From Acanthosepion esculentum (Eukaryota; Mollusca; Cephalopoda; Sepiida; Sepiidae): a DNA stretch of 64,000 bases. This document shows, piece after piece, positions 44,397 through 56,189 of the stretch (positions within the stretch are counted from its first letter, which is position 1; each line of letters starts with the position of its first letter). The DNA is taken from contig OZ038495.1 in NCBI GenBank assembly GCA_964036315.1, positions 28,864,682 through 28,928,681 of the forward strand, given 5' to 3'. The notes beneath the pieces are model-generated. The model saw only the letters and a program-made list of their open reading frames with translations, had not been told where the DNA came from and searched no databases. A program made the position numbers and the translations under genes.

Positions 44397-45284
44397 CGAG
44401 GGTCATTCAATAAATAAGGTGAATTTGTTGGTATAAGGACTTCTAATACAGATAGAAGCTTACTTTTTTTACATTATTTTTCAACGTAGTCTCCCAGCAC
44501 TGTCACACACTTTTCCCATCTGTGCACAAACTTCCGTATTCCCTCAGCGTAAAAATCTTTGGACTGATGTTTCAGCCAGTCGCTCACAACACTTTTGACT
44601 TTATCGTCACTTTTAAACTTTGTGCCTCTCGTGAACGCTTTCAAGGGACCAAACAGGTGAAAGTCTGAAGGGGTAAGGTCTGGGCTGTAAGGAGGATGAA
44701 GGAGCAGTTCCCAGCCCAGCTTGTTGATGGTCTGCACCGTTTGGGCTGCTGTGTGAGGCCTTGCGTTGTTATGATGCAAGATGACTCATTCTGACTGCGT
44801 TTGTCCCAACAGATAAGCTCAAAGTCCTTGCAATGTCATCCACTGCCACCCTTCTGTCAGACTGAATGAGGTCATTGACTGATTCGATCACCTCAGGAGA
44901 CCTCACTTCTGTAGGCCTCTCAGGCCTGTCTTCATCCTCAACACTGCTCCGTCCTTCTTTAAACAATTTAGCCCACTTGTAGAAATTTTTTTGGCTGAAA
45001 CATGTGGCACCATACACAGTTGACATTCTCCTATGAATTTCAACTGGTTTGCACTCTTCAGCAACCAAAAACTTGATAACTGACCGCTTATCAATCCGGG
45101 AGCATGCTTCTTGGTCGGCCATCTTTGTTAAATGCCAAAACTCTCAAAGATTTTTTTTAATATGCAAAAGAAATTAAATCCATGTGAAAAAGAAGTAAAA
45201 CAAAAAAATAAAAAAGAGTAAGCTTCTATCTGTATTAGAAGTCCTTATACCGAAACATTCACCTTATTTATTGAATGACCCTCC
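44397..45284 (-). mobile_element. mariner element with internal deletion
   Basis: 888 bp flanked by TA (44395-44396 and 45285-45286). The inverted ends are long, about 68 bp, starting GAGGGTCATTCAATAAATAA. They match nearly perfectly in inverted orientation, for example TCTAATACAGATAGAAGCTT on both sides. It is much shorter than usual mariners because the centre of the transposase is gone. Confidence 0.92.
44474..45122 (-). pseudogene. mariner transposase with central deletion
   Basis: The N-terminal frame starts at 45122 (MADQEACSRIDKRSVIKFLV) and contains the helix-turn-helix segment (KPVEIHRRM, FYKWAKLFKEGRSSVEDEDR) and SVNDLIQSDRRVAVDDIA. It ends soon after LSLSVGT. The C-terminal frame resumes with NNARPHTAAQTV and HPPYSPDLTPSDFHLF. 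The deleted centre includes the first catalytic D, and the second (normally HDNARP) reads HNNARP, so D is N. The element could at most be moved in trans. Confidence 0.9.
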
Positions 45285-45544
45285 TATTTGTGAGTTCAAT
45301 CTCTGTAAGGGGTGAAAACGGGGCGAGCAATAACTGAGCAGTACAAAAAAATAAGAACTAGACGAAATATTCCTAGACATGGGCAGCGGGACAACATTAT
45401 AACCCCGTACATTAAATACATTTTTCAGTTCGGAAATCCGGATCAATATTCAACTAAAGAAGGTCGGAGAGCACAACGGCCGAAACGTTGTGATAACAAC
45501 ACAAATGAGGACAACAGACCGCATGTAAATAGTGCATGATATTG

Positions 45545-46147
45545 ATAAATCCCTATCCCAGAAATGTTTATTACCACCAAACGTTAATGTCTGTGAATAT
45601 ATTGTACATTTTTATTTGCGAATGAAACTTGGAGGAACTTATGAAAATTCATGTTTTTGTTAAAATAATTTTGATCATGAACATTTTTTTTTTAATACCA
45701 AAGAGAAAAGTTTTTATTGGCTTTAACCTTGCAATTTCGTTTCTATTTCAAATATACGCACGTATCGTATACAAGTATTACTATCTAATACTACCATACA
45801 AGACAGCACTCAACGTTAAATGTAAAATGCTCCCATCACAAAAGAAACATTAAACATTTATTTCACTACAGCGGGTTGAGATTTCAGAATTAGTTTATAA
45901 GAAAATTGTAATTAGAAAATAAACGTCAATAAATTTGATAGATATATTAAAATGAACAACACGGTTTTATCTCACGACACCAAATTGTAAATAATTGCAA
46001 GAAAAAGATACATGCTGAAAGCCAACGTATATATTTATATAACTTCGACAGGAGTAGAAAATTCTATTACAGCGATCAAAAACGGTATTAACAATTAACT
46101 CATAACAAAAATAAGAATCAATTCATATTAAAAGTGAGGAGGGGGTT

Positions 46148-46193
<46 letters not shown>

Positions 46194-46490
46194 CTGCAAA
46201 ATGATAATACTTAAATATAACGATTAAAACAAACAGATAAACCGGTTTAAAGGTCATCTGTCATTAGAAACAAACAAAAAAACTAGGACAAAAAAGAAAT
46301 AGTGACTAAAAAATACACAACTCCAGACAAATATCATAACCGGAAAAATATAACATTCTAGTTTAATTACATATCAAGCTTTACTGCTGTTGGTTACAAA
46401 GTAGTGCCTGCTAGTACCAAATGTACACTAATTCCTTACACTCACAAATGATAATAGCAAATATCACTTAAAAGTGTCGGAACCAGTGTA
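45545..46490. other. unannotated AT-rich stretch
   Basis: No gene recognised. It includes a (TA)n tract at 46152-46190. Confidence 0.6.
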
Positions 46491-46564
46491 CATTAGGGTC
46501 TACCATTCCCTCACTACTCTTCAACGTAATGGAGGTTACATCACTCGCTCCAACATTTTGTTGA

Positions 46565-46730
46565 ATCCGCGAATTTGGCGCGAGCTGGTATTGGTTTAAA
46601 ATTCAGCCAATGAAAATTGGTTTTATATTTACTGTGATCTGCGTTTGCCTATTTAATATCGGTGAATTATTCCCGCCATTTTTTCCCAGTTGGCAAGGAT
46701 TTACCAATTATGGCTTAATTGTGTCGCCGG
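46565..46730 (+). promoter_or_regulatory. candidate host promoter and first exon
   Basis: In a short GC-richer window are TTTGGCGCG (46574-46582, E2F-type), three CCAAT/ATTGG boxes (46590-46594, 46607-46611, 46616-46620) and TTCCCGCC (46670-46677, E2F-type) overlapping GCCATTTT (YY1-type). After about 50 bases comes CCGGTAAGT, a strong 5' splice donor with GT at 46730. This layout suits a non-coding first exon of a housekeeping or cell-cycle gene. No downstream coding exon is recognised in the window, so the call is an inference. Confidence 0.35.
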
Positions 46731-47329
46731 TAAGTTTCTCGACCTTTTGTTAATTTGGTATGTTATTTTACTTAAGTCTTTGTTAATTTTCGTATTATCT
46801 CTATAAAAAATAATTATGTTAGAGTAATAAACTTTTGAGTGATTGACGCTTAATATTAATGATTTTTCAAAATTGCATTAACTATGTTAATTTTTTAAAA
46901 TTTATTTTTTTTACTATAGCTTGCTTTTTATATATTATAATCAATATGGCGTATCCTGGATATTCTAGATATGTTAATAAGTAGCTTTATGATTTGAGTA
47001 TAGTTTAGTGTGAATTCATATTTGAAATTGTTTTTATTTTGGAGTAATATTTTTAAACAAATCCAATGATTCCGTATAAAGAATTTTACAAGATTTGAAT
47101 GTTGGTAGAGATAAATTGGTAAACTTTGAGTTTAGAAATAAAAATGTCTGTAGGATTAAGAATCTTGAAATGGAAAAGCAGACCACTATAGAGATATTAT
47201 TATTATTAAAATTGCAAACGCACTCACACCAGTTGTAGTCATTAGGCGATTATGATGAAAGGGGGAAATTAGCGATAGCCACATTAATCATACGCGGGGA
47301 GAAAAACCTGAAAAAATGGTCGTACATAC

Positions 47330-47459
47330 AGGGGAAAAATAAGCAAAAACTTGGAATTAAAGGTTATGGTTATCTGTAGACTTAATGAACTTGTTAATTA
47401 CCTTGATATGAATTTAAACATGGTGATTTATAATACTTATAGAAAACCAGAGAGCATTC

Positions 47460-47521
<62 letters not shown>

Positions 47522-48080
47522 CAACTCCGGCCCCCGCTCCAGTAGTCACCAATGATGGCCATACTTCAAGAGATAGATTGGCTACCAATTGCAATAGTAT
47601 AAAATATTTAATTTAAGTTAAAGAAAATTTCAGTCTTAGAATAGGGGTGCATACAAAAATATCAAAGGATAAGAAAACCAAAAGGAATAAATGTAGAAAT
47701 AATATTTGGTTTAACCTTCCTATACAGTAAGACTGAAGAATAATATTGGTAAAATATTCCCCATGTCGGTTAATGGCCATTTTTGTAGAATCAGCAACAA
47801 TGTAAATTATTTAATAAATTTTAAGCTGTTATTCTTGCTGTAGAAATATAGAAAGAATTACTACCCATAATAAAAACTAGGTACTCAGTGTAATAAAATT
47901 TGATAAGGAGCCTCGTTTTAACGGTAGGATAAATAGTACTTGTCTTATGAAAGTAAATTGCTTTGTTAGTAGTTCACCAGTTTAAAATAAGTGATAGTAA
48001 GATGGAAATATTTGTAGGAGTGACAGAAAATGTGTAGAAAACGGGTATGATAACCATGAATTAATGGATAGGAGAGCGCT
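47330..48080 (+). pseudogene. PLE-like RT/GIY-YIG remnant, split by a TA tract
   Basis: Plus-strand frames give NELVNYLDMNLNMVIYNTYR followed by KPESIPFYI, the RT C-terminal signature of a PLE group in which an FLDV-type motif precedes YRKPN.P.YI. After a TA tract (47465-47513) come KTKRNKCRNNIWFNLPI and, with stops, remnants ending in IFVGVTENV near 48010, resembling the YIG half of GIY-YIG. No start or intact catalytic box is present. Confidence 0.6.
47465..47513. repeat. (TA)n microsatellite inside PLE coding remnant
   Basis: About 50 bases of TA placed just after the codons for FYI, so the tract grew in, or inserted into, coding sequence. Confidence 0.95.
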
Positions 48081-48109
48081 ACGACATTATTATTGTATTA
48101 TTGCAACTC

Positions 48110-49180
48110 CAAGTAGAAATCCCTTATAATAGATTTGGAAATATTTACAAGACATGTAGAAGGTTGAGGTCTTCCAAATCTCCATTTAGAGTAGAGCTGT
48201 CCGGAACTGTTTGGTTCGTCCACGCTGACGTTTTTTTTTTCCTTTGTGAGCAAGCATTTTCTCTTTTTTTTTTCTTTTTTTTTTTCTAACCCCTCACCAC
48301 ACGTGAGGTTATTTTATTATAGCTGTTTGTTGTTTCATCTTTGATAGTAATCGTCTAACCATCGTGGGTATAAAAATATCGAATACACAAATCTTTACAT
48401 TTTGTCAGTTGATTACTGTGTCTCTCAATCATGACAAACGTAGGAAATCAAATTTGCGGCTCGCAAAAAAACAAAAAACAAAGTTAAAGCAAATATCTAC
48501 CAATTCAAATTTTCCCATGACTCCGCAAAAATCCACAATATCCGTTATCTGGATCTTAGTTCGAATGACCTCATTCAGAACATCTGAAAACGCCACACAA
48601 TGAAATTCTATTTCTAATTTTAGAGTGCTTTCCAAACGTATGGAAATACTATCATATCGTCAATACCTTCTCCCTTATTTTCTGGAATAAACACCTTCGA
48701 GAACCATTGCCCTATAGAATAAACCACCAGGTGATTTTTCTCCGATCACTACAATATTAACTTATTCAAGTCTGTAGTCAACCGTTACCGTCCCCCTCCT
48801 ATACATATAAACTACTCCTTAACGTAACACTCAAACTAGAGTGGCCCCCGGGTCTTGTACTGAGTGAAAATTACTGTAAAAAGGTGTCTGTTGGATTTTT
48901 AATCGGCCCACTCTGAAAGGGTTAAACGAGTTAATAGGCACCATCGGCTCTAATATATAAAAACATTCTGGTCTCTGAATTATAAGGTAATTTAATGTAT
49001 TCTCTTAACCTCAAAAATCACAACGCAATTATTTTAGTTTTCATCCATTCCGACGTGAAGACGCCAAACCTAACACGTTGGCGAAATGAGTTGTCATTAA
49101 AAAAAAAAAAAAAAAAAACTTTCCCACTTTAATCAATTATCGCCATTTTGTTTCGGAAAATATTTTACATCCTTCTAACA
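48110..49180. other. unannotated stretch
   Basis: No gene recognised. It contains T-runs at 48231-48285 and an A-run at 49099-49118. Confidence 0.6.
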
Positions 49181-49185
49181 AGCGC

Positions 49186-49208
49186 ATATATATATATAAT
49201 ATATATAT

Positions 49209-49259
<51 letters not shown>

Positions 49260-49268
49260 ATGTGTGTA
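49186..49268. repeat. TA/CA/TG microsatellite
   Basis: ATATATATAA units, then CA, then TG. Confidence 0.9.
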
Positions 49269-49559
49269 TGTAGAGAGTAGATTTATGCCCGACAATTTTT
49301 CAACACACTATTGTATAATAAAGATATGTTTATACATTCTCTATTTATACAGATGACTTTTCCAAAAGTTGTTGGAACTAAAATGGGATGAATAAAAATG
49401 TTTATATTTCTTCCAATATTAGGAAATGTTTCGGACCAAGAACCTTTCAGTACTTCCTACCTATCTTCCTCTTTCCTCCTCTTTCTCACATTAATTTTTG
49501 CCTTTCGCTATTATATCATTTTCATGACAAATGTCCAGATGAATTCCATTTTATAGTAC

Positions 49560-50308
49560 CACCAGTTCAAGGATTTACTGTTAAATGTAAACATCTATTA
49601 TAATTAAAAAATAACAAATAATTGTATTCATTTTTCATCGAAAAATCTTGTTGCTTTCAGAAAATATTGTCCATATTTATAAAAACAACTAAAAGCAAAT
49701 AAAGGCATTTGAAATTAAATAATATTTTTGTTTTATTGAGTTTTGTATGTTATAATTCAGAGCTGATTTTCAGGTAGGGAGGTCCAATTAAAAAAAAACA
49801 TGATTTGCATTCCTCAAAGCCTTGTGCTTTTAACTATTGTAATAACTAAACCCGATGCGATCGAATTTCTAGCGTTTTCATAAAATTAGTTATACAGCGG
49901 GGTAATAAATATTAAAAAAATATTTCTGCGATGACTTTAATAAAAGAAAACATATTTATAATAATTTCGATCATCATTGAATACTTTCTGGTAGTTTCAT
50001 TAACATCCGACAATTATTTGCATTTTTGCAAGATTTTCCAAATTAATGTACGTCATACAAAAAAAAACGTGCTAAAAATTGTATGTTATTTTTCTATTTC
50101 CGGTGGTACAAAGAGAAACAAGGATTTTGAAATAAAAATTCAGATTGTTCTAAAAAAAAGGAAAAATTTTCTAAAATAATTAAAATAAACTTTGATCTTT
50201 CCTTTTAATAACATATATTTAGACGATACATTTTTGTTTTTGTCAAGGTTGGTGTCGTTTTCATTATGCTATATTCTTTTGTTAGCGATCTCGTGTAGGT
50301 ACCTAAGT
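49560..50308 (+). repeat. AT-rich dispersed repeat, copy B
   Basis: The most complete partner of 28850-29625, ending in GTAGGTACCTAAG. It differs by many small changes, so it is an old family. Confidence 0.8.
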
Positions 50309-50309
50309 T

Positions 50310-51180
50310 AATAAAATAAAATGGCGAAATCCCTTCGTTAATATAATTTTCAAGATGCGTTAACCTAATAATCACTCGATGAATGTTATGATCCTTGTTT
50401 TTTAAAATTATAAACTGTATAAGGTCTTTATTAAATTCGCAAGTACATTCGACCGTACATTCAGACATCTCCAGGCATGGAAATTATTTTGTTTTTGGTA
50501 AGATTTAGGTAGCATCCGAGACAAAATATATAATGCGAATCGAAATATGTTTTTCTTAAATGTGTTATTGATAACGGATACAAACTTTTGAAGCGTGCAG
50601 TTGCAACGCTAAGGTTGGATTTTTTTTTTAAAGTGTGAATGCGTTTTTTATGAATATAACAATTTGAGAATTTTTTAGTTGTAGGAATTTATCAGTCAAT
50701 GTGGCATGAACTAAATAGCAGAGTACTTTTTTTGTTGTATGAATGATTCATTGTAATATAAAGTGAACTGCACCAAATATTTTATATATAAATATATAAT
50801 GTGTGTTCCAATAAGCAAACAAATCTACGAGTAAAGTGTTTGCTTGCAAAAGCGAAACTTGATTAGTTGGCAATCTAAATGATTTTTTTAACACTATTTG
50901 TACTTCAAATGCTATGGATACAAACCTCACCTCGAATCCTATTTATTACAGAAATATCCTTATCAACGTTAGAACGTAATGTTAGTTTAGTGAGAAATGC
51001 GTGGTCGCTTGGCGCCTGTTTTATTTTGCAAATATTGATTTTCCGATTATATGGTCATATATTTTCTCTAAAGTCTTGAAAGAATCCGAATTTCAGAAAA
51101 GTTTCCTTTTTCTATTCCGGAATGTCGATGGCAATATAAAAGAAATATAATAATACCAGCTGGAAAGCTAAAAATATATT
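50310..51180. other. unannotated AT-rich stretch
   Basis: No gene or named repeat seen. Confidence 0.6.
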
Positions 51181-51259
51181 TGGCGCTATTACACTTTCGC
51201 ACCTCATTTAATATTCGTTTTGATTTTCTGTTCATATTTGATTTAAAAAAAAAAAAAAA

Positions 51260-51548
51260 CATCTTTTGGAATGATCGTTCTGCAGACATGTTGCTTCTTG
51301 TCATTCAGCAATGGGTTGCCACAGGTACGACAGTCTGGACTGAAATGTGAGCCTCGTACAATGGCTTGACGAACAATATGCTCAACCACGACACTCTCAA
51401 CCACACTCGGAACTTTGTGGATCCCAACACGGGAGTCACCACGAATCGAGATGAATCAATGTGGCAGCGCTCTCAGGCTAAATTTAAGACCATGAATTGC
51501 CCCACCAACAGGCAGGTGATTTCTGAATACCTGGCGGAATTTATGTAG
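51260..51548 (+). pseudogene. ISXO2-like (Merlin) transposase C-terminus
   Basis: The frame holds VIQQWVATGTTVWTEM, a TGA where W is expected, ASYNGLTNNM, LNHDTLNHTRNFVDPNTGV, NRDESMWQRSQAKFK and ISEYLAEFM followed by a stop. NFVDP.TG..T...E.MW is the signature of the IS1595/ISXO2-type DDE domain used by eukaryotic Merlin transposons. The aspartate expected in VWTDE is E, so the copy is catalytically doubtful as well as truncated. Confidence 0.8.
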
Positions 51549-51599
51549 GCTCAAATCTTTGATGTTTCGCCTTCAACATCAAACAGCAATTATAAATAT

Positions 51600-51830
51600 T
51601 GTTATAAAACTGTGCTCCAATCTTCAAAATGGTGACATCTTCTAAAATCTGTTTATTGGGAACGCGTTGAATACCAGCCATAATACCTGGTTTGAAATGA
51701 ACAATAAAGTACGTGAAGCGATGAATATAAGCAGTGCAAAAAGGATAGTCAACATGAAAAATATTTGAGAAAAAATTACATCGCGGCGGAATATTACAAG
51801 GTGGGTGGGGTGCGAAAGTGTAATAACGCC
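51600..51830 (-). pseudogene. Merlin transposase N-terminal fragment, inverted
   Basis: The minus strand reads MAGIQRVPNKQILEDVTILK then IGAQFYNNI, which aligns with the fragment at 57590-57288 (FFEDITILKIGEQYYNNI). It runs head-on into the plus-strand C-terminal fragment. Confidence 0.65.
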
Positions 51831-51989
51831 AAAATAAGAAGGATCTCCCCAATGCGCAGCTATTTCCTTCCCATGAATGGCACCGACGACCCGATGTGGC
51901 ATGGATTCTACCAGATTCTGGCGACACCGTCTATTCAGGTTCGTTTGTTGTGAGTGCCTGCATGACATTTACTACGCCCTTTCACATGT

Positions 51990-53140
51990 TATAGGTTTAC
52001 TGAATAGAGACTCCATCCGCTGAGTGCAGAGGATGGTATCTCGAAATCAGTCGAATAATCATGGAACCCATTTCGTTTCCGCCGCGCCCAACAGAGAATG
52101 TTAAGGAATAATTACATAAGTGGGTAGGTGTAACCGTAAGTTCTATGCTAATAGTTTCTTCTATCGCTCTTCTCACTTGTAGAAATTTCGTCCGGCTTTT
52201 TGCTTCCTAGTCAACTTTGACCTTCAAAAATGTATATGAAATGTCAATCGCTATTTTGTCTTAATTTCTGTTCTTTTCTCTCCTTAATAGCGTTTTTTTT
52301 TTCTTTCTAATTCTCTAACAATTAGTAACCTCTCGCGTTTTTAGTGACTTTATTGAAACGAATAAAAATCAAAAGAGGGCGCACAAAGATTTGTGTATTT
52401 CGCAATCTCACTCGTGGTCCTTTCAGAAGAAATTTCCTACAATCTGAGATATCACTAACATGACCAGTATCTTGGTGAGAGGCTGGATCGATAACCTCAA
52501 TCAGTTTCTTCAGCACACGAATTTAAACGCTTCACCGAAAAACCTGGAAACAATAGACGTTTAACCAATTGACACAATGCCAGTTTTGTACGGTCCGATG
52601 TCGATATTCTTTGGTTGAGGTAAGGCACATTAATGATAAATGGTAGTCTTGTTGCTCACCGATTATGAAACACTATCAAACGTAGAGGTGTGATTTGATG
52701 GAATATTCCTTTTTGTTGTTGGGAGTTATAATCCTTTCAAGTGACCGCCCCCCACCCCGTTTTTCGGTGTCATCTCTAAGCACCTCCACAGTTTTCATGT
52801 CCCTCTGATGTCTGTCTGGAATTTCCATATTGCTGATATACCCTTACTACTTTTGTCAAAGACAACTTACATCGGTTGAAAATTCGAAAATAGCGACTGG
52901 TCGTGACAATGATTCTACGGTCACTTTGTCATAAATCCTGTCTGACATCCCATGGTTGCTTCTCTGCCTATTACATCACATTTATGCGTCACATTTAAGG
53001 ACTTTACAATCTCTAGAAATGCCTCACATTTCTCCCCACACATGAAATTGAACGAATATTCTTGCTTGTCGAGAGAGACATCGATTTAGTCCTCCTCTAT
53101 TCCTATACAGTATTCATGGTTTCGTTATTGAGCTATATAA
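51990..53140. other. unannotated stretch
   Basis: Nothing recognised. Confidence 0.6.
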
Positions 53141-53149
53141 TATAAATGC

Positions 53150-53565
53150 AACAATATGAGCACTGGTAAAAATGGTTGCTGAAGACATTAGGTTTATGAG
53201 TCCCAGAAATTCATACACAGATGTCCCCAAGTATAGTGGATAAAGGCGTTAGTTAAAACAAATGACAGGACCCCAAAAGTGTGAGTTCAATACCGGGTTA
53301 AAGCGTTGGAGAACATGGAGAGGAGAATTAACAGGAGATAACTGACATCCATTAAACATGGCACGTGTAACTAGAACAGTCTACTCCAGCCAGCAAAATA
53401 AAGGTTTCACTTCGACATTCCAAACACCTGAATAAAGCCGGAGCGTATAACGGCCGAAACGTTGTGATAAATATGGCAACAAAGATGAGGACGATAGTCC
53501 GAATAATGTAAATAGTGTACATAATACCTCATCTCGGTAATATAGACAGATACTGGAACATTTAA
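53150..53565 (+). mobile_element. PLE-end/tRNA-like composite, one-ended copy
   Basis: A tRNA-like part (A-box about 53228-53243, B-box GAGTTCAATACC about 53283-53294) is followed by CACCTGAATAAAGCCGGAGC, spacer and CGGCCGAAACGTTGTG, and a tail ending in TATAGACAGATACTG. It belongs to the 39481-40074 family but lacks the inverted left end. The hammerhead core is eroded (CUGAAUA). Confidence 0.7.
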
Positions 53566-53883
53566 GTTTTTATACTACCACCGTTATTGTCTTATTTTAA
53601 GAGAAATAAAAGCAACAGAAAAATATCTAATCACATTGCAGTATTGCATATTTTTTCTACTTTATGAATAGTTTTTATTGTTGGGAACATACGGAATATA
53701 GTTTTGACATAAGATCTACTCATATATCTTATGTTGTTGAAACCAATAAGAATTGCAACGCGAAGTCTGGAAAATAAAAAATATATTCTGTTTTGGATTC
53801 TCCCCTTTCAGACATGGAAACATTTAGCGAGGAAAATAAAATTTCAGTGAAATAAAATCATTTTGTCTTAATGAAATTATTTC

Positions 53884-54262
53884 GGCGCTACTATAGCGTG
53901 AGGTCTACCTCAATATGTCGTCTACTCAGGTTCAGTGCGGAGGTCTACCGTACCCCTTCACATTTTATGATTTTTGCTAGAAGAGGAGAAAAAATTCCAT
54001 CGGTCTATTCGTGGAATACCTAGAAGATATTCGAAGTATTTATCGCTAAAATGAATGTATGTATTTCATTTGTAGCGTGTTTATTTTTACCTCTGTGCCT
54101 TTATTATAGTATATAGATATACAAATGATAGTATAAGGTTTAACTAAATATGTATACACATACATCATTATAGTTCATACACATACAATATTATAGTTCA
54201 ATGCCGCGGTATCCTCACGCCATAAACGAAACGGGAGGTAGATCGCACGCTACAGTAGCGCC
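53884..54262. mobile_element. 379-bp element with 28-bp inverted ends
   Basis: The left end GGCGCTACTATAGCGTGAGG and the following bases match the inverted right end (54235-54262) at 25 of 28 positions. The first seven bases equal those of the Merlin-type ends nearby. Internally there is an ATTATAGTTCA repeat. No coding capacity; MITE-like. Confidence 0.65.
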
Positions 54263-54269
54263 AACATTT

Positions 54270-55335
54270 CTTTAGGAACAAATGAATTATAAAAAATGTT
54301 AAGTTAATTTTCAAAAATATTGAATATGAAGGTTTACAATTTAGACTTCACAATTCGATATTTTTGTAAGAAAGCGATAAAACTTAATGCGGTGGGCTTT
54401 GAAATATCGTCCAAAGATTAATGCATTTCGATTTGATGTTGTTCAATGTTTATAGGTGTGGAAAATCCTAGTCATTAGTATGACTTTCATTTTAGTTATT
54501 CAATGCAGACAACACAAGATTGTTCGGTTCTTTTGTATCTGCCAATTCTCATAAGATGACTAAACATTAGCGGGTTGGCTTATAGATATTACAATTTTAT
54601 GATTTGTATTCAACTGAAAATTGTTGGCGTATTCATTTACTTGCATTTTTCTCGTTTGTTATATAAAGTGACCCTTAAATCCAAAACCTCGCTGGCTCCA
54701 GAGTAAAATTGTATTTTCTCGGGTATATCGCTGGATTTTCATAATTCTATGGGAACATGTCAATGTTGCGTATACACAATATTTGAAAAAAAAATATTTG
54801 TCAAAATCTATTTGGAAGTGGTTTCATTACAGACGAGATTAATGAAATGGGCAAGTTCAAATTCCGACTGAGACAGTTCATGTTAGAGCGATGCAGGAAA
54901 CTATCACATTCCCAACCGCTACTTCAAGCACGCACATATGCAATGTGATAGATAACTGGACAGATTCTGCTTTCTAAATCTTGGTTGACAACCAGTAGAT
55001 AAATACAACTTCACTATCTTTTCCAATAGCAATCATGGAATTGCAGATATTAGATTTTAAAGAGAAAGAAAGCTGTGGAAGTCGCAGACCGGTGGTTGCG
55101 CTAAAACAATTTGGGATTCCTTACGATTTAATTCAGCCTGTTTATGCAATTTAAGTAGACATGATTCACTCACTTGTGATATATAAACTTTAAACTCCGC
55201 TTCTGTTTATATTATGTTTCATTTGAATATTTCATACATCCCCATCCGAATCACAAATTTTGAAACGTTTTCATTTAACTCACTCAAATGCCTAACAATA
55301 ATTGAATAGGCCAACACGATTTTATATAACTTAAA
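54270..55335. other. unannotated AT-rich stretch
   Basis: Nothing recognised. Confidence 0.6.
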
Positions 55336-55339
55336 ATTC

Positions 55340-55960
55340 TGTCGTCGGCATCCGTCCGTCTCGGGAGACGATGGAGTAGCTCTATGGTGCGCTACGAGCC
55401 TGGGCGGGATGTATGGAGAACTAGGGCTACCTAGATATCTAGTTCCCCCTCTCGGCCTTGCTAGTAAAGTCCAAAGGAAAGGATGAACCAATATAGTTTG
55501 GTACCAGTTGCCGGAAGGTAGCACAGAGTGCTGTCCATCCGCCTTAGGGGCTCCACTCCGGATTTGTGTAGGGTTTACTCCTTAGCCTTTACTTCTCCCG
55601 AAGATTTCCACAAGGCAATGGAGCTATTTAACCGATAGCTGGGGTTTTGTTCATGGGCACCAGAGCGTGTCCACACACCGGTGCGCCTGCATGCCGCATG
55701 TTAATGGGCTAAACTCCTGCTCCGTCCGCTGTAATTTAGCCCGAGTCCTCAAGGTGCTCGGTTGCCACGTGTCGCCACGAGGAGGCACTACATAGGTCCT
55801 GCTGATGGAGAGGTTATATACTGGCAGGGGAAGACTTACGCACTCGGCTCCCTTTTCGCATTGCTGCTAGCCAGCGGCGGTAGCTGAAAGCGAGAAGCGA
55901 CAAGCACTACCACCACAGACTACCACACTAGACACATCACAACAGTCGTTGAGACACAAC
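55340..55960. other. GC-rich unclassified block
   Basis: About 620 bp near 50-55% G+C in a roughly 30% G+C setting, with sharp edges. There is no open frame with a known domain. It might be an untranslated leader, an LTR or a captured exon. Confidence 0.4.
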
Positions 55961-56189
55961 TTAAAATTAACCCTCTACATAAGACTAATATGGCTTATGA
56001 ATATATTCTTTCAGAGAGGTAATCTCTGTAAATAAAAACGAAATATTTAGGCTACTCTTTCATGTAGACTCGTGTTCATCTGTCCAAAGATTCATTCATC
56101 AAATACCATAAGAAATGAAATGATATTAAACAGCTCCTGTCTATTTATAATATTTATCTAATTGTAAAAAACAAAAGGTAAAGATTATT

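Larger units (their letters stand above)
44170..45540. mobile_element. tRNA-like/PLE-end composite, interrupted by mariner
   Basis: The left arm (44174-44265) recurs inverted at 45312-45398. A tRNA-like promoter is split by the mariner at 44397-45284: an A-box-like TAGTGGTTTAGC before it and B-box-like GAGTTCAATCTC after it. On the right a hammerhead-like pattern AAAGAAGGTCGGAGAGCACAACGGCCGAAACG (45459-45489, recorded in two halves of stem II) and GAGGACAACAGACC mark the PLE-type end shared with 39481-40074. Confidence 0.6.
51182..51830. mobile_element. rearranged Merlin-type (ISXO2-like) element
   Basis: The ends are inverted: GGCGCTATTACACTTTCGCACC on the left, and GGTGCGAAAGTGTAATAACGCC on the right. 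Inside, the transposase C-terminus runs on the plus strand (to 51548) and the N-terminal start runs on the minus strand (about 51830-51610). Two pieces of a transposon therefore face each other. No clear 8-bp target duplication was seen. Confidence 0.7.
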
